Origin: Paenibacillus artemisiicola
GTDB taxonomy: Bacteria > Bacillota > Bacilli > Paenibacillales > Paenibacillaceae
Length of the DNA stretch: 64,000 nucleotides
Reading direction: 5' to 3'
Assembly: GCF_017652985.1 (NCBI RefSeq)
Contig: NZ_JAGGDJ010000001.1
Location: 186,001 to 250,000 of the forward strand
The translations under genes and the position numbers were made by a program. Shown here in pieces: positions 1 to 8,531 of the stretch. Positions within the stretch are counted from its first letter, which is position 1. Each line of letters starts with the position of its first letter. Under the pieces are notes generated by a model that ran no database searches, had not been told where the DNA came from, and saw nothing but the letters and a program-made list of their open reading frames with translations.

Positions 1-1
1 G

Positions 2-871
2 TCGCTGGAGCGGCAGAAGCTCTTTCCCCGCAACGTCCGGGCCGTGCTCGTCTGCACGAGCGGGCTCGGCACGTCCCGGATGCTCGCCGTGCGCCTGACG
101 AAGGAGCTGCCGCAGGTGGAGATCGTCGGGCACGCCTCCTGGTTCGAAGCGGCGCGCATTCCGGAGGAAGCGTACGACCTCATCATCTCGACGGTGGAAT
201 TGCCCCTCGGGGACGAGCGGTACATCAAGCTCAGCCCGCTGCTGACGGGGGAGGAAGCGGAGCGCCTGCGGCTCTTCATCCAGAACGTCACGCTGCGCAA
301 CGACGAGCTCGGCCGCCGCGAACAGACGGTGCCGGTCTACGGGCCGCGGGCCGACCTGCAGAAGCGGATTCAAGCCTACGTCGCCGAAATCGTCCATATT
401 CTCGATCAGTTCCGCGTCTACCGGCTGGATCAGCCGTTCGAGGGCCTGCTCGAGACGCTGGAGGCGATGTGCGGCTTTGCGCGGCGGGCCGGCGTCATCG
501 CGGACGAAGCGCCGGTCGCGCGGCTGCTGCTGCAGCGGGAACGGCAGAGCAGCCAGGTCATCCCCGACACGGGACTGGCGCTCTTCCACGTCCGCAGCGA
601 GCTCGTGCGCGTCCCGTCGCTCAGCCTGTACCGGCTGGAACGGGACCTGGTGCTCGATCAGGTCCTGCCTTCCGGCGTCCGGCAAGTGCTGCTCATGCTC
701 GGGCCGCGCGAGCTGGCGAAGGAGAGCCTGGAAGTGCTGAGCGAGATCAGCTCCTACCTCCTCGTGCCGCGCATGATCGAACTGCTGCGGGACGGCGGGG
801 AGCAGGAGATCAAGGAATATTTATCGCAAGAGCTTGAGCAATTCCTGGAGACCAAAAAACAAAACGGATAG
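2..871 (+). CDS. mtlR: MtlR-type mannitol operon activator, C-terminal part (5' end outside window)
   Basis: The reading frame is already open at base 2, so the N-terminal HTH and PRD domains lie upstream of the window. What is visible is an EIIB(Gat)-like domain with the phosphorylatable cysteine in VCTSGLGTS near its start. It is followed by an EIIA-like domain that ends in a Glu/Gln/Lys-rich tail. In known MtlR proteins, phosphorylation of PRD, EIIB and EIIA sites by the PTS couples mannitol uptake to activation of the mtl operon. The mtlF and mtlD genes directly downstream support this identity over other PRD activators such as ManR or LicR. The gene ends 29 bp before mtlF. Confidence 0.85.
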   Translation, partial: SLERQKLFPRNVRAVLVCTSGLGTSRMLAVRLTKELPQVEIVGHASWFEAARIPEEAYDLIISTVELPLGDERYIKLSPLLTGEEAERLRLFIQNVTLRNDELGRREQTVPVYGPRADLQKRIQAYVAEIVHILDQFRVYRLDQPFEGLLETLEAMCGFARRAGVIADEAPVARLLLQRERQSSQVIPDTGLALFHVRSELVRVPSLSLYRLERDLVLDQVLPSGVRQVLLMLGPRELAKESLEVLSEISSYLLVPRMIELLRDGGEQEIKEYLSQELEQFLETKKQNG

Positions 872-900
872 AATCAAAACGAATAGAGGAGAAATCTACG

Positions 901-1338
901 ATGAGCATACTTTCGATCGACAAAGTGAAACTGCAGGCGCGGCCAACCGATAAATCCGACGCGATCCGCATGGCGGGCCGGCTGCTCGTCGACGCCGGAC
1001 ACGCGGCGGAAGGCTACATCGACAAAATGCTGGAGCGCGAAGCGACGCTCTCGACGTACATGGGGAACGGGCTGGCGATTCCGCACGGCACCGGCGACTC
1101 CAAGGAGCTGATCCGCTCGACGGGCTTGTCCGTCGTGCAAATCCCCGGCGGCGTCGATTTCGGCGAAGGCGAGAAGGCGGTGCTCGTGATCGGCATCGCG
1201 GCCGCGGGCAACGACCACCTCGATATTTTGACCAACGTGGCGATGATCTGTTCCGAGGACGAGAACATGGAGCAAATCATGAACGCGACGACGGCCGAAG
1301 AGCTGGTGCGCATCTTCGAAAGCGGGATGGAAGCGTGA
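901..1338 (+). CDS. mtlF: PTS mannitol-specific EIIA component
   Basis: A 145-aa soluble EIIA of the mannitol/fructose PTS family. It accepts phosphate from HPr and passes it to the membrane EIICB (MtlA), which is not in the window. The phosphorylated histidine is about His62, in the motif GLAIPHGT. The length matches free-standing MtlF. The ATG has a GAGGAG ribosome site about 9 bp upstream. The stop codon overlaps the mtlD GTG start by four bases (GTGA), so the two are probably translationally coupled. Confidence 0.94.
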   Translation: MSILSIDKVKLQARPTDKSDAIRMAGRLLVDAGHAAEGYIDKMLEREATLSTYMGNGLAIPHGTGDSKELIRSTGLSVVQIPGGVDFGEGEKAVLVIGIAAAGNDHLDILTNVAMICSEDENMEQIMNATTAEELVRIFESGMEA

Positions 1339-2489
1339 GGGCGCTCCATTTCGGCGCGGGCAACATCGGCCGCGGCTTCATCGGCTTGGTCTTGTCCCGC
1401 GCGGGCTACGAGGTCATCTTCTCGGACGTGAACGACGGGCTGGTCGAGCAGCTGAAGGAGCGGAAGGCGTACACGGTGCGCCTGGCGAGCGAGCTGCAGG
1501 AGGCCATCCGCGTCGAGAACGTCACGGCCATCAACGGCAAAAACCTCGACGACGTCGCGGAAGCCGTCGCGCAGGCGGACCTCGTCACCACGGCGGTCGG
1601 CGTCAACATCCTGCCGCATATCGCGCCGGGCATCGCGAAAGGGCTGGCGTTGCGCATGGCGCGGGACGCGGCGCCGCTGCATATCATCGCCTGCGAGAAC
1701 GCGATCGGCGGCAGCACGCAATTGAAGGCGCACGTCTACGCCCTCCTGACCGAAGAGCAGCGGGCGCGGGCGGAACGGTTCGCGGCGTTCCCCGATGCCG
1801 CCGTCGACCGGATCGTGCCGATCCAGCATCACGAGGATCCGCTCGAGGTCCAGGTCGAACCGTTCTACGAATGGGTCGTGGACGAATCGCAGCTGCTTCC
1901 GGGCGAAGGCCGCATCGCGGGCATCCATTACGTGAACGGGCTCGAGCCGTATATCGAACGGAAGCTGTTCACGGTGAACACCGGCCACTGCGTCGCCGCC
2001 TACTTCGGCCGCTATTACGGATTCGCGACGATCCAGGACGCGATGGCGAACGGGCCGATCGCCGCGCTGGTGCGTCACGCCATGGAAGAGACCGGCGCGG
2101 TGCTGGTCAAGCGGTACGGCTTCGACGAAGCGGAGCATGCGGACTACATTCATAAAATTTTGGACCGCTTCGTCAACCCGTACCTGACGGACGAAGTCGC
2201 GCGCGTCGGCCGCTCGCCGATTCGCAAGCTGTCGGCCGGCGACCGCCTCGTGCGTCCCGCGCTGCAGGCGCACGAGCTGGTCCTCGGCACGAAGCATCTG
2301 ACGCTCGGCATGGCGGCCGCGCTGTTGTTCGATAATCCGGACGATCCGGAGGCCGTACAGATCCAGACGGATCTGCGCGAGATCGGGCTGAATCGCACGA
2401 TCGCGAAATACACGTCGATCGCCGAGGAGCATCCGATCCACGCCGCGGTCGCCGCGCAATACGAGCAGCTGAAGCAAGCGAAATCCTGA
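1335..2489 (+). CDS. mtlD: Mannitol-1-phosphate 5-dehydrogenase
   Basis: A 384-aa NAD-dependent dehydrogenase that oxidises mannitol-1-phosphate to fructose-6-phosphate in the cytoplasm. The N-terminus has the family start RALHFGAGNIGRGFIG, which holds the dinucleotide-binding glycine-rich loop. The C-terminal half carries the long-chain polyol dehydrogenase helical domain. Full length for the family. It starts at a GTG that overlaps the mtlF stop codon, the usual mtlF-mtlD coupling. It completes the mannitol entry route begun by the PTS. Confidence 0.95.
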   Translation: MRALHFGAGNIGRGFIGLVLSRAGYEVIFSDVNDGLVEQLKERKAYTVRLASELQEAIRVENVTAINGKNLDDVAEAVAQADLVTTAVGVNILPHIAPGIAKGLALRMARDAAPLHIIACENAIGGSTQLKAHVYALLTEEQRARAERFAAFPDAAVDRIVPIQHHEDPLEVQVEPFYEWVVDESQLLPGEGRIAGIHYVNGLEPYIERKLFTVNTGHCVAAYFGRYYGFATIQDAMANGPIAALVRHAMEETGAVLVKRYGFDEAEHADYIHKILDRFVNPYLTDEVARVGRSPIRKLSAGDRLVRPALQAHELVLGTKHLTLGMAAALLFDNPDDPEAVQIQTDLREIGLNRTIAKYTSIAEEHPIHAAVAAQYEQLKQAKS

Positions 2490-2509
2490 CGAGAGGGCGT
2501 GGGCCACAG

Positions 2510-4246
2510 ATGAATACGACAACAAACCGATTGAGCGGCATCGCGGCGTCTCCGGGCATCGCGATCGCCAAAGCTTACAGGCTGCGGCAGGACCGCTTCG
2601 TGCCTTCGGCGGACAAAGCCGCGGATCCGGGCGCGGAGAAGGAGCGGCTGGATGCGGCCGTCGCGGCCGCGAAGACGGAGCTGGAAGGCATTCGGGCGAT
2701 GACCGAGGCGAAGATGGGCGCCGCGAAAGCCGAGATTTTCGAAGCGCATCTGCTGCTGCTGGACGATCCCGACCTGATCGACGGCATCCTCGAGCGGATC
2801 GACAACGACGGCGCGACCGCCGAATACGCGCTTCACGAGACGGCGAACGGCTTCGTCGAATTGCTGCTCGCGATGGACAACGAGCTCCTGCGTGCGCGCG
2901 CGGCGGACGTCCGCGACGTCGCCGGCCGGATCATGAGCCGGCTGCGGGGCCTCGACTATGCCGCGGCATCGGCCATCAGCGAGCCGTGCGTCCTGATCGC
3001 GGAGGACCTGACGCCGTCCGATACGGCGCAGCTGAACGCGGATTACGTGCTCGGCTTCGTGACCGAAATCGGCAGCCGCACGTCCCATTCCGCGATCATG
3101 GCCCGCTCGCTCGAAATTCCGGCGATCGTCGGGGCAGGCGCCGCGGCCGGCGGCATCGAGACCGGCGCGACGGTTATCATGGACGCGGTGGAAGGAACCG
3201 TCATCGTCAGGCCGAGGGAGGACGAACTCGCGGCATACCGGGCCCGCAAAGCCGACTACGACGCGCGGCAGGCGGAGCTGCGCAAGCTGCTGCACGAGCC
3301 GTCCGTCTCCAAGGACGGCCACCGCGTCGAGCTGGCCGCCAACATCGGCAGCGTGGAGGACCTGCAGAAGGTGCTGGCGAACGGAGCCGAAGGCGTCGGC
3401 CTGTTCCGGACGGAATTCCTGTACATGGGCCGCGGCGCGCTGCCGACCGAAGAAGAGCAGTTCCAGGTCTACAAGCACGTGCTGGAGCGGATGGAGGGCA
3501 AGCCCGTGGTCATCCGGACGCTCGACATCGGCGGCGACAAAGAGCTGCCGTACATGAAGCTGCCCGCCGAGAGCAATCCGTTCCTCGGCCTGCGCGCCGT
3601 CCGGCTCTGCCTGGACCGGCCGGACCTGTTCCGGACGCAGCTGCGGGCGCTTCTCCGGGCGAGCGTGCACGGCCAGCTGAAAATCATGTTCCCGATGATC
3701 GCGGTCGCCTCCGAATTGCGGGCCGCGAAACAACTGCTGGAAGAGGAGAAGGCGAAGCTGACCGCCGAAGGACGCGCCGTGGCTGAGGGGATCGAAGTCG
3801 GCATCATGATCGAAGTGCCGGCCGCCGCGCTGGCCGCGGATACGCTCGCGAAGGAAGCCGACTTCTTCAGCATCGGCACCAACGACCTCATTCAGTACAC
3901 GATGGCGGCCGACCGGATGAACGAGAACGTGGCGTATCTGTACCAGCCGTGCCACCCGGCGATTTTGCGCTTGATCCGCATGGTCATCGCGGCCGCGAAG
4001 CGGGAAGGCAAGTGGGTCGGCATGTGCGGCGAGATGGCGGGCGACCGGACCGCGATTCCGATCCTGCTCGGCCTGGGGCTGCACGAATTCAGCATGAGCG
4101 CGAGTTCGATCCTTCCCGCGCGGGCGCTGATCAAGGCGCTCTCCCGCGAGGAGTGGGCCGCGCACGCGGAGGCGATCGTGAACATGGACAGCCAAGAGAC
4201 GATTCAAGCATTCGTCCATCAACATACGAGGAGCGACAACCGATGA
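2510..4246 (+). CDS. ptsI: Phosphoenolpyruvate-protein phosphotransferase (PTS enzyme I)
   Basis: A 578-aa enzyme I, which transfers phosphate from phosphoenolpyruvate to HPr. The active-site histidine is His193 in GSRTSHSAIMARS. The C-terminal PEP-binding barrel shows FRTEFLYMGR, GGDKELPYM and the catalytic cysteine region GMCGEMAGD. It lies 20 bp after mtlD and overlaps ptsH by four bases (ATGA). General ptsHI operons normally run ptsH then ptsI with no sugar genes. Here the order is reversed and the pair is at the end of a mannitol operon, so I infer a dedicated or second copy. Confidence 0.95.
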   Translation: MNTTTNRLSGIAASPGIAIAKAYRLRQDRFVPSADKAADPGAEKERLDAAVAAAKTELEGIRAMTEAKMGAAKAEIFEAHLLLLDDPDLIDGILERIDNDGATAEYALHETANGFVELLLAMDNELLRARAADVRDVAGRIMSRLRGLDYAAASAISEPCVLIAEDLTPSDTAQLNADYVLGFVTEIGSRTSHSAIMARSLEIPAIVGAGAAAGGIETGATVIMDAVEGTVIVRPREDELAAYRARKADYDARQAELRKLLHEPSVSKDGHRVELAANIGSVEDLQKVLANGAEGVGLFRTEFLYMGRGALPTEEEQFQVYKHVLERMEGKPVVIRTLDIGGDKELPYMKLPAESNPFLGLRAVRLCLDRPDLFRTQLRALLRASVHGQLKIMFPMIAVASELRAAKQLLEEEKAKLTAEGRAVAEGIEVGIMIEVPAAALAADTLAKEADFFSIGTNDLIQYTMAADRMNENVAYLYQPCHPAILRLIRMVIAAAKREGKWVGMCGEMAGDRTAIPILLGLGLHEFSMSASSILPARALIKALSREEWAAHAEAIVNMDSQETIQAFVHQHTRSDNR

Positions 4247-4506
4247 CATCCCAAACCTTTACCGTCTTGAACCCGTCGGGCTTCCACGCCCGGCCGACCA
4301 AAGTGTTCGTGCAGGCCGCGAGCGAATTTCCGTGCAAGATCAGCGTCTCGAAGGGCGGCAAAAAAGCGAACGGCAAGAGCTCGCTCAGCATGCTGACGCT
4401 CGGCATACAGCCGAACGACGACGTGACGCTGGAAGCGGACGGCGAACGGGAAGCGGAAGCCGTAGAGACGCTCGGCGCGCTGCTGACGAAGATTTTCGAG
4501 GAATAG
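4243..4506 (+). CDS. ptsH: HPr phosphocarrier protein
   Basis: An 87-aa HPr domain protein. His15 in SGFHARP is the PEP-dependent phosphorylation site. Ser46 is at the position used by HPr kinase in Firmicutes, so it can in principle take part in CcpA-type catabolite control. It is a true HPr and not Crh, which has glutamine at position 15. The region after Ser46 is divergent (SSLSMLTLG). The ATG overlaps the ptsI stop codon and has AGGAG 9 bp upstream. It is the last gene of the mannitol cluster. Confidence 0.93.
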   Translation: MTSQTFTVLNPSGFHARPTKVFVQAASEFPCKISVSKGGKKANGKSSLSMLTLGIQPNDDVTLEADGEREAEAVETLGALLTKIFEE

Positions 4507-4582
4507 CGGCGGGGCGGCGGATCCGCCGGCGAGTGCCCTCATTTTGCGCGCATACAGCGAGCATCGTGAATAAACGGAAAGA

Positions 4583-4616
4583 AACCTCCGGTTCCGGCAT
4601 GCGGAAAACGGAGGTT
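4583..4616. terminator. Hairpin terminator between ptsH and the convergent DinB gene
   Basis: Inverted arms AACCTCCG (4583-4590) and CGGAGGTT (4609-4616) flank an 18-base loop and are followed by ACTTTGCG. The U-tract is weak. It lies between the 3' ends of two convergent genes and could serve both. Confidence 0.5.
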
Positions 4617-4670
4617 ACTTTGCGTTTCGGCGCGTCTTAGCGCGGGGCTTGGAGGGAGCCGCCGCGGGCG

Positions 4671-5168
4671 TCAGTCGAACGAACGATGCGACGGCCAGGA
4701 GCCTTGGAGCTTGCGGATCAGGATGATTTGGCCGGTGTGGTAAGCGTCGTGCAGGGCGAGCGAGTTAGCCCAAATTCCAAACGGCAGCCGCTGCCCGGGA
4801 AGCTGGCGCTCGAAATCGTGTTCGTTCCAGGCCGCGATGCGGTCGCGGATGGCTTGGTGCACCTCGGCGAGACGCGCCGCCGCCGCGTGCCAATCCTCCG
4901 GCTCGCCGGGCCTCGCCGCGAAGGTGTCATCGTTCGTCACGCCCGGAAGATAAGCGGTTTCTTCCCCGGTCAGCCGGCGGAGGAGCCGCTCCTTGTAAAA
5001 AATCAAATGATGGACCGTCTCCCGGATCGTGTTGGCGTGCTCGCCCGCGGGATGCCAATCCGCCTGTTCGGCGGTCAGGCCGTTCAACGCGTCCGCGAGC
5101 GGCGGATACCAGTCCTCCTTGTCATGGCAGGCATCCCAATTGCGAAGCAGCAGGTCGTTCGCGTTCAT
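4671..5168 (-). CDS. DinB-family (YfiT-like) putative metal-dependent protein
   Basis: A 165-aa four-helix-bundle protein of the DinB/DUF664 superfamily. Candidate metal-ligand histidines are in TVHHLIFYKE (about residue 53) and in LHDAYHTGQI near the C-terminus, the typical three-histidine arrangement. Family members include thiol-dependent transferases such as those using bacillithiol, but the substrate here cannot be read from sequence. The start has a GAGGAGG site 7 bp upstream. It is divergent from the CGNR-type gene at 5334. Confidence 0.75.
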   Translation of the reverse strand: MNANDLLLRNWDACHDKEDWYPPLADALNGLTAEQADWHPAGEHANTIRETVHHLIFYKERLLRRLTGEETAYLPGVTNDDTFAARPGEPEDWHAAAARLAEVHQAIRDRIAAWNEHDFERQLPGQRLPFGIWANSLALHDAYHTGQIILIRKLQGSWPSHRSFD

Positions 5169-5333
5169 GACGAAACCTCCTCGTTTCCTTTTTCGTTTCC
5201 GAAGTTGTAACGAGCTAATGAATGATTAACGGGTTACGTTGCCAAATTTACCATGCGGGGCGCACAGCGTCAAGTAACTAGCAAGCGATCTGTTAGCATG
5301 TTACAATATCGAAAAACAACCGGGGGCTTGGCC

Positions 5334-5894
5334 ATGCTTTGGGACGACTTTTTGAATAGTTTGCATCATGATTGGAGAGGCGACGGCGCGATCGACGATC
5401 GGCTGGACCGCGCCGATTGGCTCGCCGGCTGGCTTGGCGGTTACGGCTTGTCGGCGCCGGTGCCGCCGTCGGCGGAGGAGCTGCGCGCGCTGAAGCGGAT
5501 GCGCGACGAGCTGCACGGCATGGCAGCCGGCTTTGCGGCGGGGGCGGCGCCAAGCGAAGCGGATCTCGCGACACTGAACGCCTATATGGCCGCGAGCGCC
5601 GTAGTCCGGCGGCTGACGGCGTCCGAGGACGGCGGCTTGCGGATCGGGCATATTCCGGCAGGCGATGGATGGACGGCCGCGCAGGCGGAAATCGCGGCGT
5701 CGATGGCGCGGATGATCGCGGCCGGCGATCCGTCGCGGGTGCGCATTTGCCAGAACCCGAGCTGCCTGTGGGTGTATTACGACGAGACCCGCAACCGCTC
5801 CAAGCGTTACTGCGACGATAAGATGTGCGGGAACCTCTTGAAGGTACGCCGCTTCCGCGCCAAGCGGAAGGCGCCGGACGCCCCGGCGGAGTGA
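5334..5894 (+). CDS. CGNR zinc-finger (ABATE-domain) putative regulator
   Basis: A 186-aa protein with an N-terminal ABATE-like stress domain and a C-terminal zinc finger. The cysteines are in CQNPSCLW and, about 20 residues later, in YCDDKMCGN. The last residue of the family CGNR motif is Leu here (CGNL), and it is followed by a basic tail RRFRAKRK. Members are presumed DNA-binding transcription factors. The ATG at 5334 is preferred over an in-frame ATG at 5253 because GGGGG lies 8 bp before it and a TACAAT -10 candidate (5302-5307) lies just upstream. Confidence 0.75.
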   Translation: MLWDDFLNSLHHDWRGDGAIDDRLDRADWLAGWLGGYGLSAPVPPSAEELRALKRMRDELHGMAAGFAAGAAPSEADLATLNAYMAASAVVRRLTASEDGGLRIGHIPAGDGWTAAQAEIAASMARMIAAGDPSRVRICQNPSCLWVYYDETRNRSKRYCDDKMCGNLLKVRRFRAKRKAPDAPAE

Positions 5895-6313
5895 CCGGCC
5901 GGAAGCGGCCGACGCCGATCGGCGGCTGAACGGGACAACGAGGTTCGTTTGCGAGGCGGGCATAGTGGAGAGGCTAACGCTAAAAAGGAATTCTCCGCAT
6001 GATTCTTCGGATCGCTTCCGTCCTTTCGTTCAACAGGCTCGCTTTCCGTCTGAACCGCGTCGGCGGCCGCCAACAAACGGCCAGCGTCCGGGCGTTCACG
6101 ATGGCGATCCAGCTATTGTTCGACCTGCTCTTCGATTTCAAATTCAAGGGCTATCGGTACGTCGAGAAGAATTCCGTCGATTGAACCGCTGGTGGAACAG
6201 CGGCCGCCCGGCCGTCGTCGATCCGATTTTGTTCTTAGTCGTTCTCTTACCGCTGCTTCATTCAATCGCGATAATTCGGATTCCCCCTTGCGTAAGGAGT
6301 TCGAAGCGTTTAT
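5895..6313. other. Intergenic region, one doubtful small ORF
   Basis: The 476 bp between the CGNR gene and the Rrf2 gene contain no recognised gene. One 61-codon ORF at 5999-6184 (+) has an AAAGGAA site 9 bp before its ATG, but I recognise no family and would not call it. The right end holds the Rrf2-type operator described next. Confidence 0.3.
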
Positions 6314-6332
6314 TATGGACATTATAGGTCCG
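6314..6332. promoter_or_regulatory. Predicted operator of the adjacent Rrf2 regulator (copy 1)
   Basis: TATGGACATTATAGGTCCG contains the dyad GGAC-N7-GTCC. A near-identical copy (16 of 19 bases) lies in front of the downstream reductase gene at 6865. Position and duplication suggest autoregulation plus control of the reductase. Confidence 0.6.
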
Positions 6333-6370
6333 TAATGGTTGTTAAGGGTCTTGGAAGGAGGAGCGGTCCC

Positions 6371-6835
6371 ATGCAATTCTCCAAAAGCACCGGCAACGCG
6401 CTGCATGCCTTGATCCATCTGGCTCACGCGGAGTCCGGACGGCACGTGGGCATCAAGGAACTGGCCGATTCGCTAGGCGTTTCGGACAGCTATCTGTCGA
6501 AGATCATGTCCAAGCTGCGCCAGGACGGGATCGTTCGCGCGGTCACGGGCGCCAGCGGCGGCTACGAGCTCGCGCGGCCGCCGGGGCAGATTACGTTCCT
6601 CGACGTCGTGCAGGTGATCGAAGGGCGGCAGCAGCTGTACGAATGCTTGAACGCGAACGCGCTGCATCATCCGGTCGAGGGCGGCGAAGGGGAGAACGAA
6701 GGTCCGCCGCGCCATGCGGAATGCCTCGTCGAGAAGGTGATGAACGGCGCCGAGCGGGAGCTGCAAGCGTACCTGCGCCGGCATTCGATTCAATGGGTGC
6801 TGGATGCGGCGGCGGCCGCGGGCTCGCCGCAATGA
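6371..6835 (+). CDS. Rrf2-family transcriptional regulator
   Basis: A 154-aa winged-helix repressor of the Rrf2 family. The HTH covers roughly residues 25-60 (VGIKELADSLGVSDSYLSKIMSKLRQDGIV), followed by the wing GASGGYELARPP. Only two cysteines follow, in LYECLNAN and HAECLVEK. The three-cysteine Fe-S ligand set of IscR/NsrR is therefore missing, and a thiol-based sensor is more likely. The start at 6371 has GGAAGGAGGAG about 8 bp upstream. The next gene on the same strand is a thioredoxin-reductase-like flavoprotein with a matching operator. Confidence 0.88.
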   Translation: MQFSKSTGNALHALIHLAHAESGRHVGIKELADSLGVSDSYLSKIMSKLRQDGIVRAVTGASGGYELARPPGQITFLDVVQVIEGRQQLYECLNANALHHPVEGGEGENEGPPRHAECLVEKVMNGAERELQAYLRRHSIQWVLDAAAAAGSPQ

Positions 6836-6864
6836 TTGGCAATCGGCGCCATGCGCGCTTTTAG

Positions 6865-6883
6865 TATGGATATTACAAGTCCG
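6865..6883. promoter_or_regulatory. Predicted Rrf2 operator (copy 2) before the reductase gene
   Basis: TATGGATATTACAAGTCCG differs from the copy at 6314-6332 at three positions only. It lies directly before the GGGAGG ribosome site of the flavoprotein gene. Confidence 0.6.
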
Positions 6884-6897
6884 GGAGGTTGATGACT

Positions 6898-7818
6898 ATG
6901 GGAGAGAAGTTCGAAGCGGACGTCGCGATTATCGGCGGAGGACCGGCGGGGCTGAGCGCGGCGCTGGTGCTGGGCAGGGCCCGGAAACGGGTCGTCGTGA
7001 TCGATGAAGGCCGGCCGCGGAACCGGGTGACGAAAGAAACGCACGGATTCCTGACGCGCGACGGGGTCGCGCCCGGCGAGTTCCGGCGGATCGCGCGGGA
7101 GCAGCTGCGGGCGTATCCGTCCGTGGCGTTCCTCGAAGACGCTGCCGTCTCGGCGGCCGGAACGGACGGCGACTTCCGCATCGCGACGGCAGGCGGCGCG
7201 GCCGTGCGCGCGAAGAAGCTGCTGTTCGCGGTCGGGATGCGGGACCTGCCGGTCGGCATCTCCGGCTTGAACGACGTATACGGCAAGAGCGCGTTCGTCT
7301 GCCCGTACTGCGACGGGTGGGAGCTTCGGGACCGCTGGCTCGCGCTGATCGCCAAAGGAGCGCGGGCGCTGCACATGGCGAAAATGCTGGCGGGCTGGAC
7401 GCGTAATTACGCGATTCTCACGAACGGTCCGCACGAGCTGACGGATGAACAGCTGCAAGAGCTATCGCGGCACGGCGTGCCGGTCTTCGACGCGCCGATC
7501 CGGCATATCGTTTCGAGCGAAGGCATGGTCGAGGCGATTCTGCTGGAGGACGGCAGGAACGTCGCGTGCGAAGGGATCTTCTTCGCGCCGAAGCTGGCGG
7601 CCGGCTCCGAGCTGCCCCGCTCGCTCGGCTGCCGGGTGACGGAAGGCGGCACCGTCGTGGTGGACGCGTTCGGCAAGTCGAGCGTGCCGGGCGTATACGC
7701 GGCGGGGGATGCCGCCTCGGAGCTGTACCAGGCCATCTCGGCCGCGGCGCTCGGCTCGCTCACCGCGGCCGGAATCAACAACGAGCTGCTGCATGACGCG
7801 TGGGAGGCCGTGAATTGA
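6898..7818 (+). CDS. Thioredoxin-reductase-like FAD/NAD(P) oxidoreductase
   Basis: A 306-aa flavoprotein. The N-terminal FAD motif is DVAIIGGGPAGLSAALVLGRA, the redox pair is Cys135-Cys138 in FVCPYCDGWE, and the C-terminal FAD motif is GVYAAGDAAS. Length and CxxC place it with TrxB-like reductases. CPYCDGWE rather than CATCDG is typical of the group near bacillithiol-disulfide and ferredoxin reductase-like enzymes, so the partner is uncertain. Of three in-frame starts (TTG 6889, ATG 6892, ATG 6898), the last has the right 9-bp spacing from GGGAGG. It follows the Rrf2 regulator and ends in a strong terminator. Confidence 0.85.
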   Translation: MGEKFEADVAIIGGGPAGLSAALVLGRARKRVVVIDEGRPRNRVTKETHGFLTRDGVAPGEFRRIAREQLRAYPSVAFLEDAAVSAAGTDGDFRIATAGGAAVRAKKLLFAVGMRDLPVGISGLNDVYGKSAFVCPYCDGWELRDRWLALIAKGARALHMAKMLAGWTRNYAILTNGPHELTDEQLQELSRHGVPVFDAPIRHIVSSEGMVEAILLEDGRNVACEGIFFAPKLAAGSELPRSLGCRVTEGGTVVVDAFGKSSVPGVYAAGDAASELYQAISAAALGSLTAAGINNELLHDAWEAVN

Positions 7819-7847
7819 AGGTTGCGGCAACCGGATTGAAATATAAC

Positions 7848-7884
7848 GAGCATCGCGCGGCAACCCCGCGCGATGCTCTTTTTT
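7848..7884 (+). terminator. Rho-independent terminator of the Rrf2-reductase unit
   Basis: A 13-bp perfect stem (7848-7860 with 7866-7878) with a CAACC loop is followed by six T. Confidence 0.93.
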
Positions 7885-8020
7885 GCGGCGCGGATCGCGT
7901 TGCGGCTCAGACGGCGGCCGGCGGCGAGCTTGCCGGCAATGCCCGCGGCTCCGATTGAGGGCGAGCATGGCGCCGATTTCATTACCGGACATGTGCTTCA
8001 CACGCCCGTGAAGAAACGAA

Positions 8021-8046
8021 AAAGAGGAGCCCGAAGGCTCCTCTTT
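8021..8046 (-). terminator. Terminator of the ArsR-family gene
   Basis: An 11-bp stem AAAGAGGAGCC / GGCTCCTCTTT with a CGAA loop abuts the stop codon of the minus-strand gene. Read on the minus strand it ends in TTTTTCG. Confidence 0.85.
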
Positions 8047-8382
8047 CTAGGGAACAGGATGAGAGGGTTCGTTCATGGGATCTGCCGGTCGTCCGCGGCG
8101 AGGGACGATCTCCGCCAACCGGTTCACGTACGCTTGAAGCACGTCTTCCTGAAGGACCAGGCTCATGAATTTGCCCTCGCGGATGCTCTGCACGAGACCG
8201 GCTGTTTCCAGCTCTTTCAAGTGATGGGAGACGGTCGCGGCGCTTACGTTATGCGTCTCCAGCAGCATGCCGCAGGGCAGCGGCTCCTTGGACGCGCCGA
8301 TCTCCTTGAGCATCCGGTAACGTCTCGGCTCGGCCAGCGCGCGCGAGATGCGGGAAAATTGCTGATCGGACAGATCGGACAT
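8047..8382 (-). CDS. ArsR-family helix-turn-helix regulator
   Basis: A 111-aa winged-helix protein: [19 protein letters not shown], then the recognition region [20 protein letters not shown] and the wing [11 protein letters not shown], the standard ArsR/SmtB layout. The only cysteine (PCGML) does not make a metal site, so the inducer is unknown. The ATG at 8382 has AAAGGAG 10 bp upstream and is preferred over a longer reading frame that starts at 8457. It stands alone between a terminator and the stalk-domain gene. Confidence 0.85.
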   Translation of the reverse strand: MSDLSDQQFSRISRALAEPRRYRMLKEIGASKEPLPCGMLLETHNVSAATVSHHLKELETAGLVQSIREGKFMSLVLQEDVLQAYVNRLAEIVPRRGRPADPMNEPSHPVP

Positions 8383-8531
8383 GGCGGTCGACTCCTTTAG
8401 CGGGGCTGGCGTTCCGTCCCTAACCAGCAGGCCGGAAGCCTCTCCATCATAGCACAATCAAACGGCCATTGCCCGCCCAACGCGGAGCGCCGCGCTTGAT
8501 CCGCCAGGCCCTGTCAACCCTCTCGGAGCGA

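Noticed and set aside
5999..6184. 61-codon ORF with a plausible ribosome site
   Set aside because: No family, no promoter or operon context, and a composition like the surrounding non-coding DNA. Kept only as a remark in the gap entry.
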